Positions 20,798 through 30,936 of a stretch of 64,000 nt of DNA are shown here, one piece after another. Source of the DNA: Paulinella micropora. Lineage: Eukaryota > Cercozoa > Imbricatea > Euglyphida. Position 1 is the stretch's first letter. Every line of letters starts with the position of its first letter. The DNA is taken from contig BJOX01000131.1 of assembly GCA_009731375.1 (NCBI GenBank), forward strand, positions 284,942 through 348,941. Reading direction: 5' to 3'. Both the position numbers and the translations under genes were made by a program. The notes under the pieces are model-generated. The model ran no database searches. It saw only the letters and a list, made by a program, of their open reading frames with translations, and was not told the DNA's origin.

Positions 20798-22402
20798 CTA
20801 ACGTTGTAGGGCAAAAGTCGTAGCTAACCGTAGCAAGTTGTAAATCACTGCTTGAAGTGGCGTCTCGAAGAGATGGAACTCCGTCTCATAGACGATTTGC
20901 TTGGAAGGCGGCTTCAGGGGCATGTTGTCCGTGGGCCGGATCGCTTGCGCGTCGTCAATGGAGAGGTTGAGCTGGGCCGAGACCTCGTTGGCAAGAAGCA
21001 GGTTCATACCTTCGGGAAGATGGCTCGAGATATATATCGTGATGGCATGAAGCGGAGATGTCGGCGTGGCCGAGACGAAAAGTTCAATGCCTTCAGAAAG
21101 AGTAGCATCAACACCCACAGATGAGCGTGCGTCGGCGGGTGGGAGCGACGCGATCTCAAGTCCTTGGTGTATTACCCAGTCGAGGAGGGCTACGCCCTTG
21201 CAGTTGCAGGCCGAATCTAGAACGCATGTAGTCTTACAGATGATGTCTTCTTCCGGGGACGGGCGCAATGCTTTGCGTACGTATATATTTCCGCAGACGA
21301 CGGTCGGGGTCGTAGAAATGCGGAGTAGACGTCGTGACTCCTGAGACGCCGCGCGCGTCGTCATGTGGAAAGCCAATGGCTGCTCCCGCGTGGCGGCCGA
21401 GGATGGCTTCCAGTTGCAATGCTTGCCTTCATCCTGGCACCGCTGTTGCCGCAGCTTGCATTGTTCAAGCGAGTGCTTCGGGGTCTGATTCGGCTTGAGG
21501 AACTGGTTTTGTTCCTTGCAGTAGGAGCATGGAATCCCGGTGAAGGGTGGACGCTTTGGCGAGGTCGGGGCGGACTTTGTGGCGGCAGTAACCATCGACG
21601 ATTTCTTCGAAGGGATGGCAATCGCATTCGCCTTGGTAAAGGGTGGGCGTGTTGCCGTCTTCTTCGTAGTCGGGGCTGGCTTGTCCGTCTTAGTCCGCTT
21701 GTTGGGGCGTCCACGATCCGGTGATGCAGCCTGTTGAGCCATCGACATGGCGTCAGCCTTGCGCTTCTGACGAGGAGGGCGTTTGTTCTCCTTGTTTTCC
21801 TGCTGCGTCCTACGCGGTTTCTTCTGACGAGTGTCGACCTTGACGGTTGAATCACGGGAGAAGGTGGAAGGCGTCGGACGAGGAGGGCGCTCCCGTAGTC
21901 GCTTGTATGTGGCGGCCGACGAGGGCTTCGTAGTACTTTCCATCCAGGGCCAATATTCTTCCATGCAATGGAAATCGAGGGAGTTGGTCCAGGGCAGAAG
22001 GTCAGTGAGATCGCGGGGCCATGCAACACCAATTGCGTTAAATATCTCGGTGGCGTATAGGGTCCATCGCTCTCGTTCCATGGGCGTAAGCATCCGAGAC
22101 ACATCGCGGACTTGATTGAAGTCGGCTGTCTGGTAGCCAGCTGCATGGGCCGTCTCGTAGCTTGTGATGCAACGATTTACATATCCTGCGAGGCTTTCCT
22201 TCTTGAAGCGTCTAAGTTTAAGGGCTTGCAGAGCTGGTCGCTTCGTGTCTCCCTTGTCCAGTCGTCCCTTGAACAGCTCCATGAAATATTCCATGAGCAT
22301 GTACGGGATGATGCTCCAGACGCGGGTGCGTTCATCAGTGACACGAATGTACCGAGTCCAGAATGCGTCCATGAGGGCCATTGCTGTCTTGTCTCCCCAT
22401 TT
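20798..22402 (-). CDS. gag-protease, interrupted at its 5' side by a transposon
   Basis: The frame is open from the transposon junction (22402) to the stop at 20798. An alpha-helical capsid-like region (MDAFWTRYIRV, LQALKLRRFKKESLAGYV) is followed by a basic linker, a nucleocapsid-like zinc motif with CSYC, then H and two C (near residue 283 from the Met at 22381), and a retropepsin-like fold with CVLDSACNCKGVALLDWVI (about 389) and LLLANEVSAQLNL. The active site is Asp-Ser-Ala instead of the usual Asp-Thr/Ser-Gly, so activity is doubtful. The N-terminal part of gag resumes beyond 29877. Confidence 0.7.
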   Translation of the reverse strand, partial: KWGDKTAMALMDAFWTRYIRVTDERTRVWSIIPYMLMEYFMELFKGRLDKGDTKRPALQALKLRRFKKESLAGYVNRCITSYETAHAAGYQTADFNQVRDVSRMLTPMERERWTLYATEIFNAIGVAWPRDLTDLLPWTNSLDFHCMEEYWPWMESTTKPSSAATYKRLRERPPRPTPSTFSRDSTVKVDTRQKKPRRTQQENKENKRPPRQKRKADAMSMAQQAASPDRGRPNKRTKTDKPAPTTKKTATRPPFTKANAIAIPSKKSSMVTAATKSAPTSPKRPPFTGIPCSYCKEQNQFLKPNQTPKHSLEQCKLRQQRCQDEGKHCNWKPSSAATREQPLAFHMTTRAASQESRRLLRISTTPTVVCGNIYVRKALRPSPEEDIICKTTCVLDSACNCKGVALLDWVIHQGLEIASLPPADARSSVGVDATLSEGIELFVSATPTSPLHAITIYISSHLPEGMNLLLANEVSAQLNLSIDDAQAIRPTDNMPLKPPSKQIVYETEFHLFETPLQAVIYNLLRLATTFALQR

Positions 22403-22757
22403 GACAGGATAAACTGCAATATCAAGTGCAATAGGAATTCAAAAAGTTTCAGAAATAGTTCGTATATCAATAAATGAAAGATTTTTATCTATTTTCATCA
22501 TTTCTTTTTAAAAAATTTAAAAAAAATTTGAATTTCTAGCCGTTACAACTGTTTTTTGACCGTTAGTAATTTATCTTGTTAATAAGTGGTTTTGGCTTGC
22601 CTGAGCTTGGTTTTTCTTTGTTTTTATGTTGTTTTACAGCAAAATCAATGCGATTACATTTAGTTTATCAAATTTTAATTGTATCCCTTCAAATTCAAAT
22701 TTAAATTCAAATGTGACTTGAAAATTTTCAAGTTTGTCATTGGTGGCAGTGACTACT
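22403..22757 (+). repeat. Left terminal inverted repeat
   Basis: Matches the reverse complement of 29545-29877 at about 95% by eye, with small indels in A/T runs. Confidence 0.9.
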
Positions 22758-23245
22758 TGCCACTCACTTGTACTCGTTATACACTCACTGACTACTTAAA
22801 CTATGCATGAAATAATATTAATACTAGCTTTTTCAGCATCTTTATAATGTTTTTGAAGCATAAAACCAGTGTGGAAGCTTAGAGCACAGAGTGAGTGACT
22901 ATGTTTTACAATAGTCACACTTGCCACTCACTTGTATTCGTTATACATACTCACTGACTACTTGAACTATTCATGAAATATTATTAATACTAGCTTGTTC
23001 AGCATATTTATAATGTTTTTGAAGCATAAAACCGGTGGAGTGACCGTGTTTTACACTAGTCACTGTGACACTCAGAATACTTGCCACTCACTTGTAATCG
23101 TTATACATACTCAATGACTACTTGAACTATTCATGAACTATTATCAATACCAGCTTGTTTAGCATATTTATAATGTTTTTGAAGCATAAAACCGGTGTGA
23201 AAGCTTACACTTCCGAGTGAGTGACCTTGTTTTAGTACGCAGTGG
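22758..23245 (+). repeat. Subterminal repeats, three ~160-bp units
   Basis: TTGCCACTCACTTGTA followed by TCACTGACTACTTGAACTAT and TTTTTGAAGCATAAAACC recurs at about 22758, 22923 and 23083. Repeated motifs next to transposon ends often bind the transposase; that is inference. Confidence 0.85.
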
Positions 23246-23578
23246 TCATGATACAAATAATAATATGTCTAAGAATTGGTTCTCATGTGGTAGTCGAAAC
23301 TAAGCTATTTCATTAACGTTAGTTCAAATAAAATCAAGAACAGAAGCATAAAAAAAGAAAAATAAGACAGGCTAATACATAACTTTGTATTTTTTCATTG
23401 CTGAAAAAAATCGAAGCTTGTTCGAAATGTAACAGCAATCTTTCAAACTGCCGGCTCGCTCTAACACAACTAAATCAGAATTAGTAACAGCGTTGAAAAA
23501 TATATTTTAATACTTAAAAATAGACTATTAGTCAAACTAATATTAATTTCAGGTACAAATTCATGCCCTTGTGAAAAT
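23246..23578. other. AT-rich spacer inside the transposon
   Basis: No gene seen. May hold the 3' UTR of the coiled-coil gene. Confidence 0.4.
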
Positions 23579-25708
23579 TCAATAGTGATAGCAATGCGAT
23601 CGATTGCGTGGTGGTGTTCTCTTTTTGTATGATTCAGGGCTCGAACGCTCACTAGGGTAGCGGTGGTGTTCTCGCTTGCTGCGCTTTTTGTTGTGGGGTG
23701 ACAAGCAAGGAGATCGCGACCGCTCTCGTTTTGCCAACTTGGCAGCCAAAGACTTAACCTCTGCAGCCTTGTCTTCAGACTCCTCTACAACAGACGATTG
23801 GTGAGTCAGAAGAGAACAAAAGCATGACCTTTGTATTTGTCGCGCTCTTCTACTGCGCGTTCCAGCTTCCCTTGAAGCTTCTGCAGAGATGCCTCCAAAC
23901 CCTGCACGTTCTCTTTATACCGTTTTGAGCTGGCCTTCTCAAGCTCGATTGCTCGATGCGTTTCCTCTTGATCGCTTTCCAAGTCGCGAAGCTTGGTCTC
24001 CAATTCCTCGACCTTGCCATTCTCCTCAGCCAATGCATCCCGCTCATCCTTCAACTGGTTGTACTCCTACAAAACAAACATTATATGCATGTTGCAATGA
24101 AGTCCCAACAAACACAAGACCTGCGCCTTTGCTTGGGTGCATTTCTGGAAGCGAGTCTTCGCCTAAAACAAGAAAAAATAATGCAACTAATTCCAGCCAG
24201 CAGAAAGAAAACAAAAAGACCCTGTCGCTGTTGTACAACTTTCTTTTGAAATCAGCAACGCTTACGTTGGCCGCCGCGAGTTCCTCCTTCAACCGGGTTG
24301 CTTCTTCCTTCCACTTTGCGGCTTCCATCACTGCCCCGTTGAGCTTGGTGTCGGCATCCCCATAGACAGTTTTGAGCGAACGCAGTTCCTTCTCCAGTTT
24401 GTGTTTCACAGTGCACTCCTCGTCCAGCGCATCGATCGATTCCTGCACAATCTGACGAGCAGAATCATCTTCTATCTTGTGAGCTGATTTTGCCTCTGTA
24501 AGTTGTTTCACAGCTCCAGAGTACACCAGCTTCAGAGCTTCATACTCTGCCGTCAGATTCCTGTTAGCTGCTTTTGCTTCCACAAGTTGTTTCAGGATGC
24601 CACCATCATCATTTTGGTTGGCGTCGGACAGAACAACTTCTTCAACTTTTGCTTTTTTCACTCCGGTTTGCTCGTCAGACTTCTTAAGTAGTTTGCCCAG
24701 GGCAGTCACCAAGTCGTCCTTACATCGCGAGTCGGCCAGCGTAAACGGACGTAGTGCTTCCTTGTCGAAGTTAAGCAACTCTTGAAAACGCTGAGAAACG
24801 ACTGCATGAATCCAGTTGGGAGTGCAGGAGGTAGCCCGTAAGTTGCCATTCTTGCTTCTGAAACGAAAAGGAAAGTGGTAGTACGAATTGCTACCTACTA
24901 CTTTCTTCACGATGTAAACAACAACACCAAGCCAGACTGTTTCACCATCGGAAAGAATTTCTCTGATGGGCTGGTGGCGCGCCCGCAGCGGAAAGAAAAT
25001 AAATCCAAGTACCAGGGGTAATTCTCTCACCATTCAGAGTAGATTCTTGTAAAAACAACATCCTGTCACCATCCATCTTGCCCTCCTTTAGTTCTGCTCC
25101 CTTCTCAGAAAATCCCCAGGAACGTTGACTCAAGCCTGGAGCAGGGGGGCGAAAAGAACTGGAGACGTTTGGGTGCTCGTAGATGACCTTACATGAAAAA
25201 AACAAATAAACAGCCAAAAGAAAGTCAGCAGTACAGGGTATTAAGACCTTAATGGTTGTTGTGCTTTGATATACAGTCTTCACACGCAGCGAAAACATAT
25301 CATCAGCCAAGCCAAATAAAGTAGCCAGGTATTCCTTGCGTTCTGCAGAGCGTGGCATGACATGCATCAGGTCGGTTGGAAAGGCCGTGTGTTGCATCAC
25401 AAGGGTGTCGGTAGGGTTCTCCTCAGTTTGAGACCCAGCCGAAGCCTCTTGAGACTCAGAGGATGCAGAGCCACTTGCCCATGGGATTGGCTGCCTGGCA
25501 AATGATGTGACCGTGTGGCCTCCGTTGTCAGGGCCTGATGCGTTGGGGTCGTCCTCTGCTCCACCTCGAAAAAAAAGAAGAAAAAAAAAGGAGTGTCTGC
25601 ATTTTCATTTTTTTCAATGAATTGACCTGCTAACCAACGGGAGAGACTGGCGTCTCGTACGCCTGGTTCTTGGACAGGCTGTTGGAGTTGAGAGGCATCG
25701 TCGGACAT
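23579..25708 (-). CDS. Intact seven-exon coiled-coil protein with RS-like tail (578 aa), transposon-encoded
   Basis: Minus-strand exons: 25627-25708, 25248-25564, 25031-25187, 24266-24960, 24121-24162, 23829-24066, 23579-23784. Introns are 44-103 bp with GT and AG ends, and every junction keeps the frame (1737 coding bases). The acidic N-terminus starts MSDDASQLQQPVQEP. A globular part includes TVWLGVVVYIVKKVVG and CTPNWIHAVVSQRFQELL. About 250 residues of heptad-like coiled coil follow (for example KLEKELRSLKTVYGDAD and LEASLQKLQGKLERAVEE). The basic tail has RERSRSP, NKKRSKREHH and KKRTPPRNR, looking nuclear. No known family recognised. Its globular region recalls DNA- or protein-binding accessory proteins only loosely. 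It begins 422 bp from the start of the divergent transposase gene, suggesting a shared promoter region. Confidence 0.75.
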
Positions 25709-26130
25709 ACTGCTCTCGAGTTGCTCAAAACTTGCTTTTCAACAGCTCACAAGACGCCCCACAATCCCCTCCAAAAAAAAAAACACACTGGCGGACCAAC
25801 CAGTGCCCCGGAAACGGCAGGAAAATGTGCAAAAGGTTTGCCTTTGCAAAAAAACAACGTATTTTACGGTCAAAATTTCCCTCTCAACACCGGCCCGGTT
25901 TTCGGGCTGGTAAAAAACTTCCAAACCTTTCCAACCAACCCCAAAACTTCTTCAGACAACCCCAAAATGTGTGTTGCCATGATGTCCCAAGCACACTGTA
26001 TCTCCTTGTTGATTGGGTTTTGTTTCATTCCCTTGCCGTATGGTTCCTTGTGTTGCCTTTGCCCATGCATTCCTTCCATACTTGCTTTTCTGTTTTTTTT
26101 CTTCTGCTTTTTCTGTCCAGTTCAGACCAC
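25709..26130. promoter_or_regulatory. Divergent intergenic region (candidate shared promoter)
   Basis: Separates the two transposon genes that point away from each other. No TATA box stands out. T-rich tracts are at 25772-25790 (complement) and 26090-26110. Confidence 0.35.
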
Positions 26131-27039
26131 ATGGCCGCAAGGCAACTCGGTGGTCGTGCAAAAGGCCGAGGAGAGCTGAAAATCTACGAGAATTTGGTAC
26201 GCTTTTTTTTGGTGTTTTTTGCTCTTGCCACCGTTCTGAATCACTTTTGATTATTTTTCTTGGCCTGTGTTTTGTTTTTCCAGGCCAGGCAGGCACTTGG
26301 CTTTTCTGAACCAGCCCCTCCTGTTGCCTCGGTGTCGCCGTCTTCCATCCCGGCCTCCTCCTCCTGCTCAACAACCCTCCTCGTCTTCTGTCCTCTCAGC
26401 ACAGCAACAGTCAAAACACTTTGCTCGAGCTGCGGGGCTACGACGAGGAGGGTCTTTGCATGTCGTTTGAGGAAGCAAAAAAAACTAACGTTCGCCGGCC
26501 TTGTAATCCTAGCTCAAAGCTCACCTATATTGACATCCTTTTAGATTCGCTTGCGAGCGAAGCAAATAGGCTTTTTTCAGGACAGTCTCCTATCGACGAG
26601 CTAGCAAAATGGGGGTTTGCGATGTTGGTGAGGATTTTAGAAGACACAAAGGGCATACAGTCATTCTCTCCCAGCACAGTTCCCTCACATGTTCGCGCCT
26701 TGATAGGAGAAGTTCAACAATATTTTACCCTTTCACAAATATCTGCTTACCCTCTCTTTCTGCTCTGCGCGCTTTTGCCGGCATGAGCTTTGAAAATACC
26801 CCTCTTGGTTTTGATCCTATCGCACAAAAGCTAGGTTTCGATGCTTATGGGTCGGAATGGTACATGGCAAAAAATTATCCATCACACGACCGTCATCTAC
26901 GCTCCGGATATAATTTCGTTGAGGCCATCACTGAAGCCAAAGTGTACGAAAACTACTCCAGCTTCCCTACTTACTGGAAGCAAGTCCTGCCGGTATGCCT
27001 CTCTCTCTCTCTCTTTCTCTCTTTCTCTCTTTCTCTCTT

Positions 27040-27078
<39 letters not shown>

Positions 27079-27661
27079 GTGATTACTTTTTGTTCTTCTT
27101 TGTTGTTTGTTTTTTTATTTGTTTTTTGTTGTTGTTTTCCTTTTGTTGTTCTGTGCCTTCTCGCATGTTAACTTTTGTTTCTTTAGGCCATTTCAGCAGC
27201 AATGAGGTCAGGGGGACCCTACATCCATCAGCCAAAACAGAAGTTGAGGCGAGCCCAAGCGCAGTTGAGCATAGCGTTCGAGGCAGGGGAGGCAGGAATG
27301 TACAAGTGTACAAGTTGCGAGCCGCCTACGTTTCATGTCAGCAAGAAGCACAAGTGCATCCAGCAAGCAATCCCCCGTCCCAACAAGATAGCTCTCACGA
27401 GTGATGGCCCTGGAAATCAACCCGCATTTTGATGATCAGCCCTTGCTCCTGCAGAAAAATTTAAGCCTACTTGAGGAGGATCAGGAAATGCGGTCGAAGT
27501 TGTACGAGTTTCAAAGGGGTTGGGGTCGTTTTCTGGAAAAAAGGCTTCAGATTCGTAATCCAAGCGATTGTGGCTGCCCGAAGCCTCCCTTGATTGAGTT
27601 CGAAAAGAAAATGATTCAGCTTTGGGTCCCGCTTTGCAGGCATGGCAACCAACGGTCTCTC
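26131..27661 (+). pseudogene. Transposase-like gene, N-terminal exons, frame breaks
   Basis: Exon 1 at 26131-26196 (MAARQLGGRAKGRGEL) is followed by an intron to 26283. Coding-like sequence then appears in three frames: KLTYIDILLDSLASEANRL (about 26400-26780), MSFENTPLGFDPIAQ to PTYWKQVLP (26784-26992), an intron with a CT microsatellite (26993-27186), GPYIHQPKQKLRRAQ with a Cys/His cluster CTSC...H...KHKC (27187-27420), and EINPHFDDQPLLLQK to the gap. Frame changes at about 26290-26400, 26755-26786 and 27391-27430 are not explained by obvious introns, so the copy is probably broken; assembly indels are the alternative. Confidence 0.5.
27000..27078. repeat. (CT)n microsatellite in intron
   Basis: CT/CTTT run just after the GTATGC donor; acts as a long pyrimidine tract. 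Confidence 0.9.
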
Positions 27662-27766
27662 NNNNNNNNNNNNNNNNNNNNNNNNNNNNNNNNNNNNNNN
27701 NNNNNNNNNNNNNNNNNNNNNNNNNNNNNNNNNNNNNNNNNNNNNNNNNNNNNNNNNNNNNNNNNN
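27662..27766. other. Assembly gap (105 N)
   Basis: Lies inside the transposase gene and is followed by a ~30-base G-rich run, a sequence type that breaks assemblies. Confidence 0.95.
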
Positions 27767-28002
27767 GGGGGGGGGCGGGGGGGGGGGGGGGGGGGTGGGG
27801 GGTCGGCTACCTTCAGCAAGTAAAGTCGCAAAGATATTTGAAAAAACTTCTTTATATTTACAGCTAAGTCGAGCTCTATAATATTACTATTACTAATACA
27901 TGTTATTTATTTCATTATCATTGTATAATGATTAAAATCTTCTACTAGTAAATAATTGAATTTAAGTGTATTGCGGTCAGTCAACAACAACGCCGAGACC
28001 GC
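27767..28002. other. G-run and AT-rich segment, probable intron
   Basis: G-rich run 27767-27802, then AT-rich sequence up to an acceptor-like GCGGTCAG near 27980. The reading frame of the transposase core is open from there (SQQQRRDR before the Met at 28003). Confidence 0.45.
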
Positions 28003-28800
28003 ATGACTTTAGCTGATCTGCGTGCTTTTTGGGCGAAGCAGATCGGTCAATTCCTCATCCGCCCTTATTCAAAACTCAAACAGAAAGTACATGCGCCCAT
28101 TCGCGCACATTGGACACGCCTCCATGCCCAATATTGGGTGGAATGCCGTCATAATAAAGTTTGGGGCAAGTGCCCTGATTGCCGAGAACACAATCAAAAA
28201 GTTGAAAGATTATCAGAGCTTCAGCAAAAAGAGAGAAAGGAGGGAGAGCTGGACGAGAAAGATGAAAAGGAGATGAAGAAACTAATACACAAAATAAAAA
28301 AGATAGAGCATCATTTCAAGGCGAAAGAAAATATGAAATTTTTTGATGACGACCTTGAGTTAGTCAGGCAGGATACACGATACGTTTTGATGATAGTAGA
28401 TTTTTCAAGAATGAGCGTAGGAGGTGGCAAAACGAAAGACATCAATGATAGCATTGCTGTGCTTTTGATGGGGGACGGGTGTGGTGGTATCAAAAGGAAA
28501 TACATCGACACACTCCCCCATCACAGCGAAGAAGAAGGAAGCAACGACTTCTTTTTTTACAGTCAATGGCAATATGATATTCTTGACAGAGTCATAAAGC
28601 CAATGGGTAAAACAAAAGTAATTCAATGGTCCGACGGTGGCCGAAAGCATTACAAGCAAAGGGATTCGTTAGCCGAGGCTAGCCTTGCTATGACTAAGCA
28701 TCCTTGGCTATCATACTTTTCTTGGAACTTCTGGCCCTCAAATCATGGAAAGGGATTAGCGGATTCACACGCAGGTAGAATAGCACAAATGGTGGCCTAG
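28003..28800 (+). CDS. DDE-transposase-like catalytic region
   Basis: 265-aa frame. A zinc-binding-like start (CRHNKVWGKCPDC) and a charged helical linker lead to an RNase H-like core: LMIVDFS (first acidic residue, about 133), VIQWSDGGRKHYK (second, about 210) and NHGKGLADSHAGRI (about 250, third acidic position). The SDG-K and HGKG pattern is one I associate with uncharacterised eukaryotic transposase-like proteins; the superfamily is not assigned. A TAG at 28798 cuts the frame, but similar coding continues after it, so the ancestral protein was longer. Confidence 0.55.
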   Translation: MTLADLRAFWAKQIGQFLIRPYSKLKQKVHAPIRAHWTRLHAQYWVECRHNKVWGKCPDCREHNQKVERLSELQQKERKEGELDEKDEKEMKKLIHKIKKIEHHFKAKENMKFFDDDLELVRQDTRYVLMIVDFSRMSVGGGKTKDINDSIAVLLMGDGCGGIKRKYIDTLPHHSEEEGSNDFFFYSQWQYDILDRVIKPMGKTKVIQWSDGGRKHYKQRDSLAEASLAMTKHPWLSYFSWNFWPSNHGKGLADSHAGRIAQMVA

Positions 28801-29130
28801 ATGGCCTTCCATGATGATTGGATTTGGGAAACCGCCAGAGATCTTGGCTGGTTGATCAAAACCAAATTTTCAGACTCAGAGCCTATGTACTTTAATGACA
28901 TCATCAACAGGGACAGCAATACAAGCACCCAGTTGTTGGAATCAACGATCTTTATTTATACCACCACTTTGAGTTCACACAAACACCTGGAAAGTTGTTT
29001 ATGAAGACCTTTCGTCATGAACAAGCCATCCAGTTTCGTTTCAAAACTGAAACTGCTTTCAGAACTGTACACAACACACTTGCTGGTCGTGAGCGCCTCC
29101 AGAGCTCGGCCTACCTCCTGTGCATCCTCA
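28801..29130 (+). pseudogene. Transposase-like C-terminal part after stop and frameshift
   Basis: MAFHDDWIWETARDLGWLI follows the TAG in the same frame. From about 28925 the coding pattern moves to another frame (VVGINDLYLYHHFEFTQTP, then MKTFRHEQAIQFRFKTE). This matches one protein damaged by a stop and a frameshift. Confidence 0.45.
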
Positions 29131-29347
29131 AAGGATTCGGCCACGATCTCCCGTCCAAAGGGGCAGGCAGAGGCAGCAGCGGAGGCGACTGCGTTAGATT
29201 CAAGTTCAATAAATATATACACTCAACTTTTTTTTAATTTCAAGTTTGAATTTGAATTGGGATTTGAATTTAACAAAAATTAAATATTTATTATTAATTT
29301 AATGTATTTTATTAATAAAACAATAATAAAAACATATAGTATAACGA

Positions 29348-29544
29348 CTACAAGTGAGTGGCAAGTAATCTGAGTGTGTCACAGTGACTAGTGTAAACAG
29401 TGTCACTCAACTTAAAGTCTAAGCCTCCGCACCGGTTTTATGCTTCAAAAAGAATATAAATATGCTGAACAAGCTAGTATTAGTATTATTTCATGCATAG
29501 TTCAAGTAGTCAGTGAGTATGTATAACGAATACAAGTGAGTGGC
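29348..29544 (-). repeat. Subterminal repeat, right side
   Basis: One full and one partial unit of the same 160-bp repeat as at 22758-23245, in opposite orientation. Confidence 0.8.
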
Positions 29545-29877
29545 AAGTAGCCACTGCCACTAATGACAAACTTTGAATTTAAATTTGAATTTGAAGTGAT
29601 ACAATTAAAATTTGATAAATTAAATGTAATCGCATTGATTTTGCTGTAAAACAACATAAAAACAAAGAAAAACCAAGCTCAGGCAAGCCAAAACAACTTA
29701 TTAACAAGATAAATTACTAACGGTCAAAAACAGTTGTAACAGTTAGAAATTCAAATTTTTTAAATTTTTAAAAGGAAATGATGAAAATAGATAAAAATCT
29801 TTCATTTTATTGATATACGAACTATTTCTGAAACTTTTTGAATTCCTATTGCACTTGATATTGCAGTTTATCCTGTC
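29545..29877 (-). repeat. Right terminal inverted repeat
   Basis: Reverse complement of 22403-22757. Confidence 0.9.
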
Positions 29878-30865
29878 TTGTTCACCGTATCGATGATGCG
29901 GTTGCATGCCAACAGCATTGACAAGTTGTTCAGCTGTAGGTTGAATGCAAGCGCGGGCTTGAGTAGCAACGTCATGTCCCGGCGCAGTGGGCGGGCGAGT
30001 CAACACGAAGAGAGATCGGACTCGGGCCATCATGTGCAGTGTGCGGGGTGGAATACCTGCAAAGGTGGAGGATCGCAGGACTCTTGTTGTCGACGATGCT
30101 AACGAGGATTCATTGCCGGAAGATGGCGTGGATGGTGTAACCGTCCCCGAAGGGCCATTCTCCGTCGAAGGGCCGGTGGCTGAGTCGCAATCGTCGTACC
30201 GGACGATGGATCAGGTGACGAACCTGCAGGCGAGCTCGATGTTGAGCTTGATGCCGGGCTTGAAGATGAGCTTGATGACGAGCTCACGGGAGCCGGAGTC
30301 GCCACTGTTGAATTACCGGTTGTTGCAGTCACAGGGGCTCCACCTTGGTTCTCCACGGGAGGGTTCGTACCACCAGCGAGCAGGGTCGGGTAAGCTTCTT
30401 CCGCGACGGAGACGAGAGGGCTCAGAGCTGAGTCAGTCATGGACAGTGCTCGATTGACCAATGGGGCAGGTGGGCGAGATGCTACGATGGATGCCAGCGA
30501 TGGATGCGGTACACGCTGTGGCAGGGGTGTCGCTCCACTTGCTAGACTTCCAGGGTGGGCAAACAGACCGACAGGGGTGAAAGGAGGTACTCTACCAATT
30601 GGGGCTATTGCTGCTGCACCTGCAGTCATCGTGACTGGAGTAAAGGCCATCGATGGGGTAGCTACGGGAGGCGATGTTGCAGCCGTTAATGGTGCAGTAG
30701 GTCAGTGGGGCTCGTTGATGGGTGAGTCAGCGGTGTAGATCCCGGAGGAATACTTCCCAGGGCTATTGCTGACGTCAAGCTAATCAGGGTCGATGTCGAT
30801 GGGGCATGGTAACTGGGGTGCTTGCAGGGGCTGGAAGTACCAATCCATGAAGTGATCCAGGTGCT
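29878..30865 (-). pseudogene. gag N-terminal region of the LTR element, frameshifted
   Basis: Beyond the transposon, minus-strand coding continues as AEQLVNAVGMQPHHRYGEQ, which joins in frame to KWGDKTAMALM of the gag-protease frame. Further upstream a Ser/Pro/Ala-rich frame (30650 to 30099) ends with a stop, so at least one frameshift lies near 30100. Confidence 0.5.
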
Positions 30866-30936
30866 CCAGGCATCGAAGTCGAAATAGGTAAATGATTAAC
30901 ATATACCTCGAGAGGAATGAGAGTACCCAATTGGTT

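Larger units (their letters stand above)
22403..29877 (+). mobile_element. 7.5-kb DNA transposon with long terminal inverted repeats
   Basis: GACAGGATAAACTGC at 22403 and its reverse complement ending at 29877 open inverted repeats of roughly 350 bp, followed inward by 160-bp subterminal repeats (three left, about one right). The interior holds two divergent gene units: an intact coiled-coil gene on the minus strand and a DDE-transposase-like gene on the plus strand. TT borders both ends, a possible 2-bp duplication. However, gag reads in frame across the junction if nothing is removed (GEQ then KWGDK), so the duplication is unproven. I cannot place it in a named superfamily. Confidence 0.85.

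Noticed and set aside
28770-28800. Tiny intron GGTAGAATAG...GGCCTAG that would remove the TAG at 28798
   Set aside because: At about 26-30 bp it is shorter than any other intron inferred here (44 bp or more), and the coding pattern shifts again soon after.
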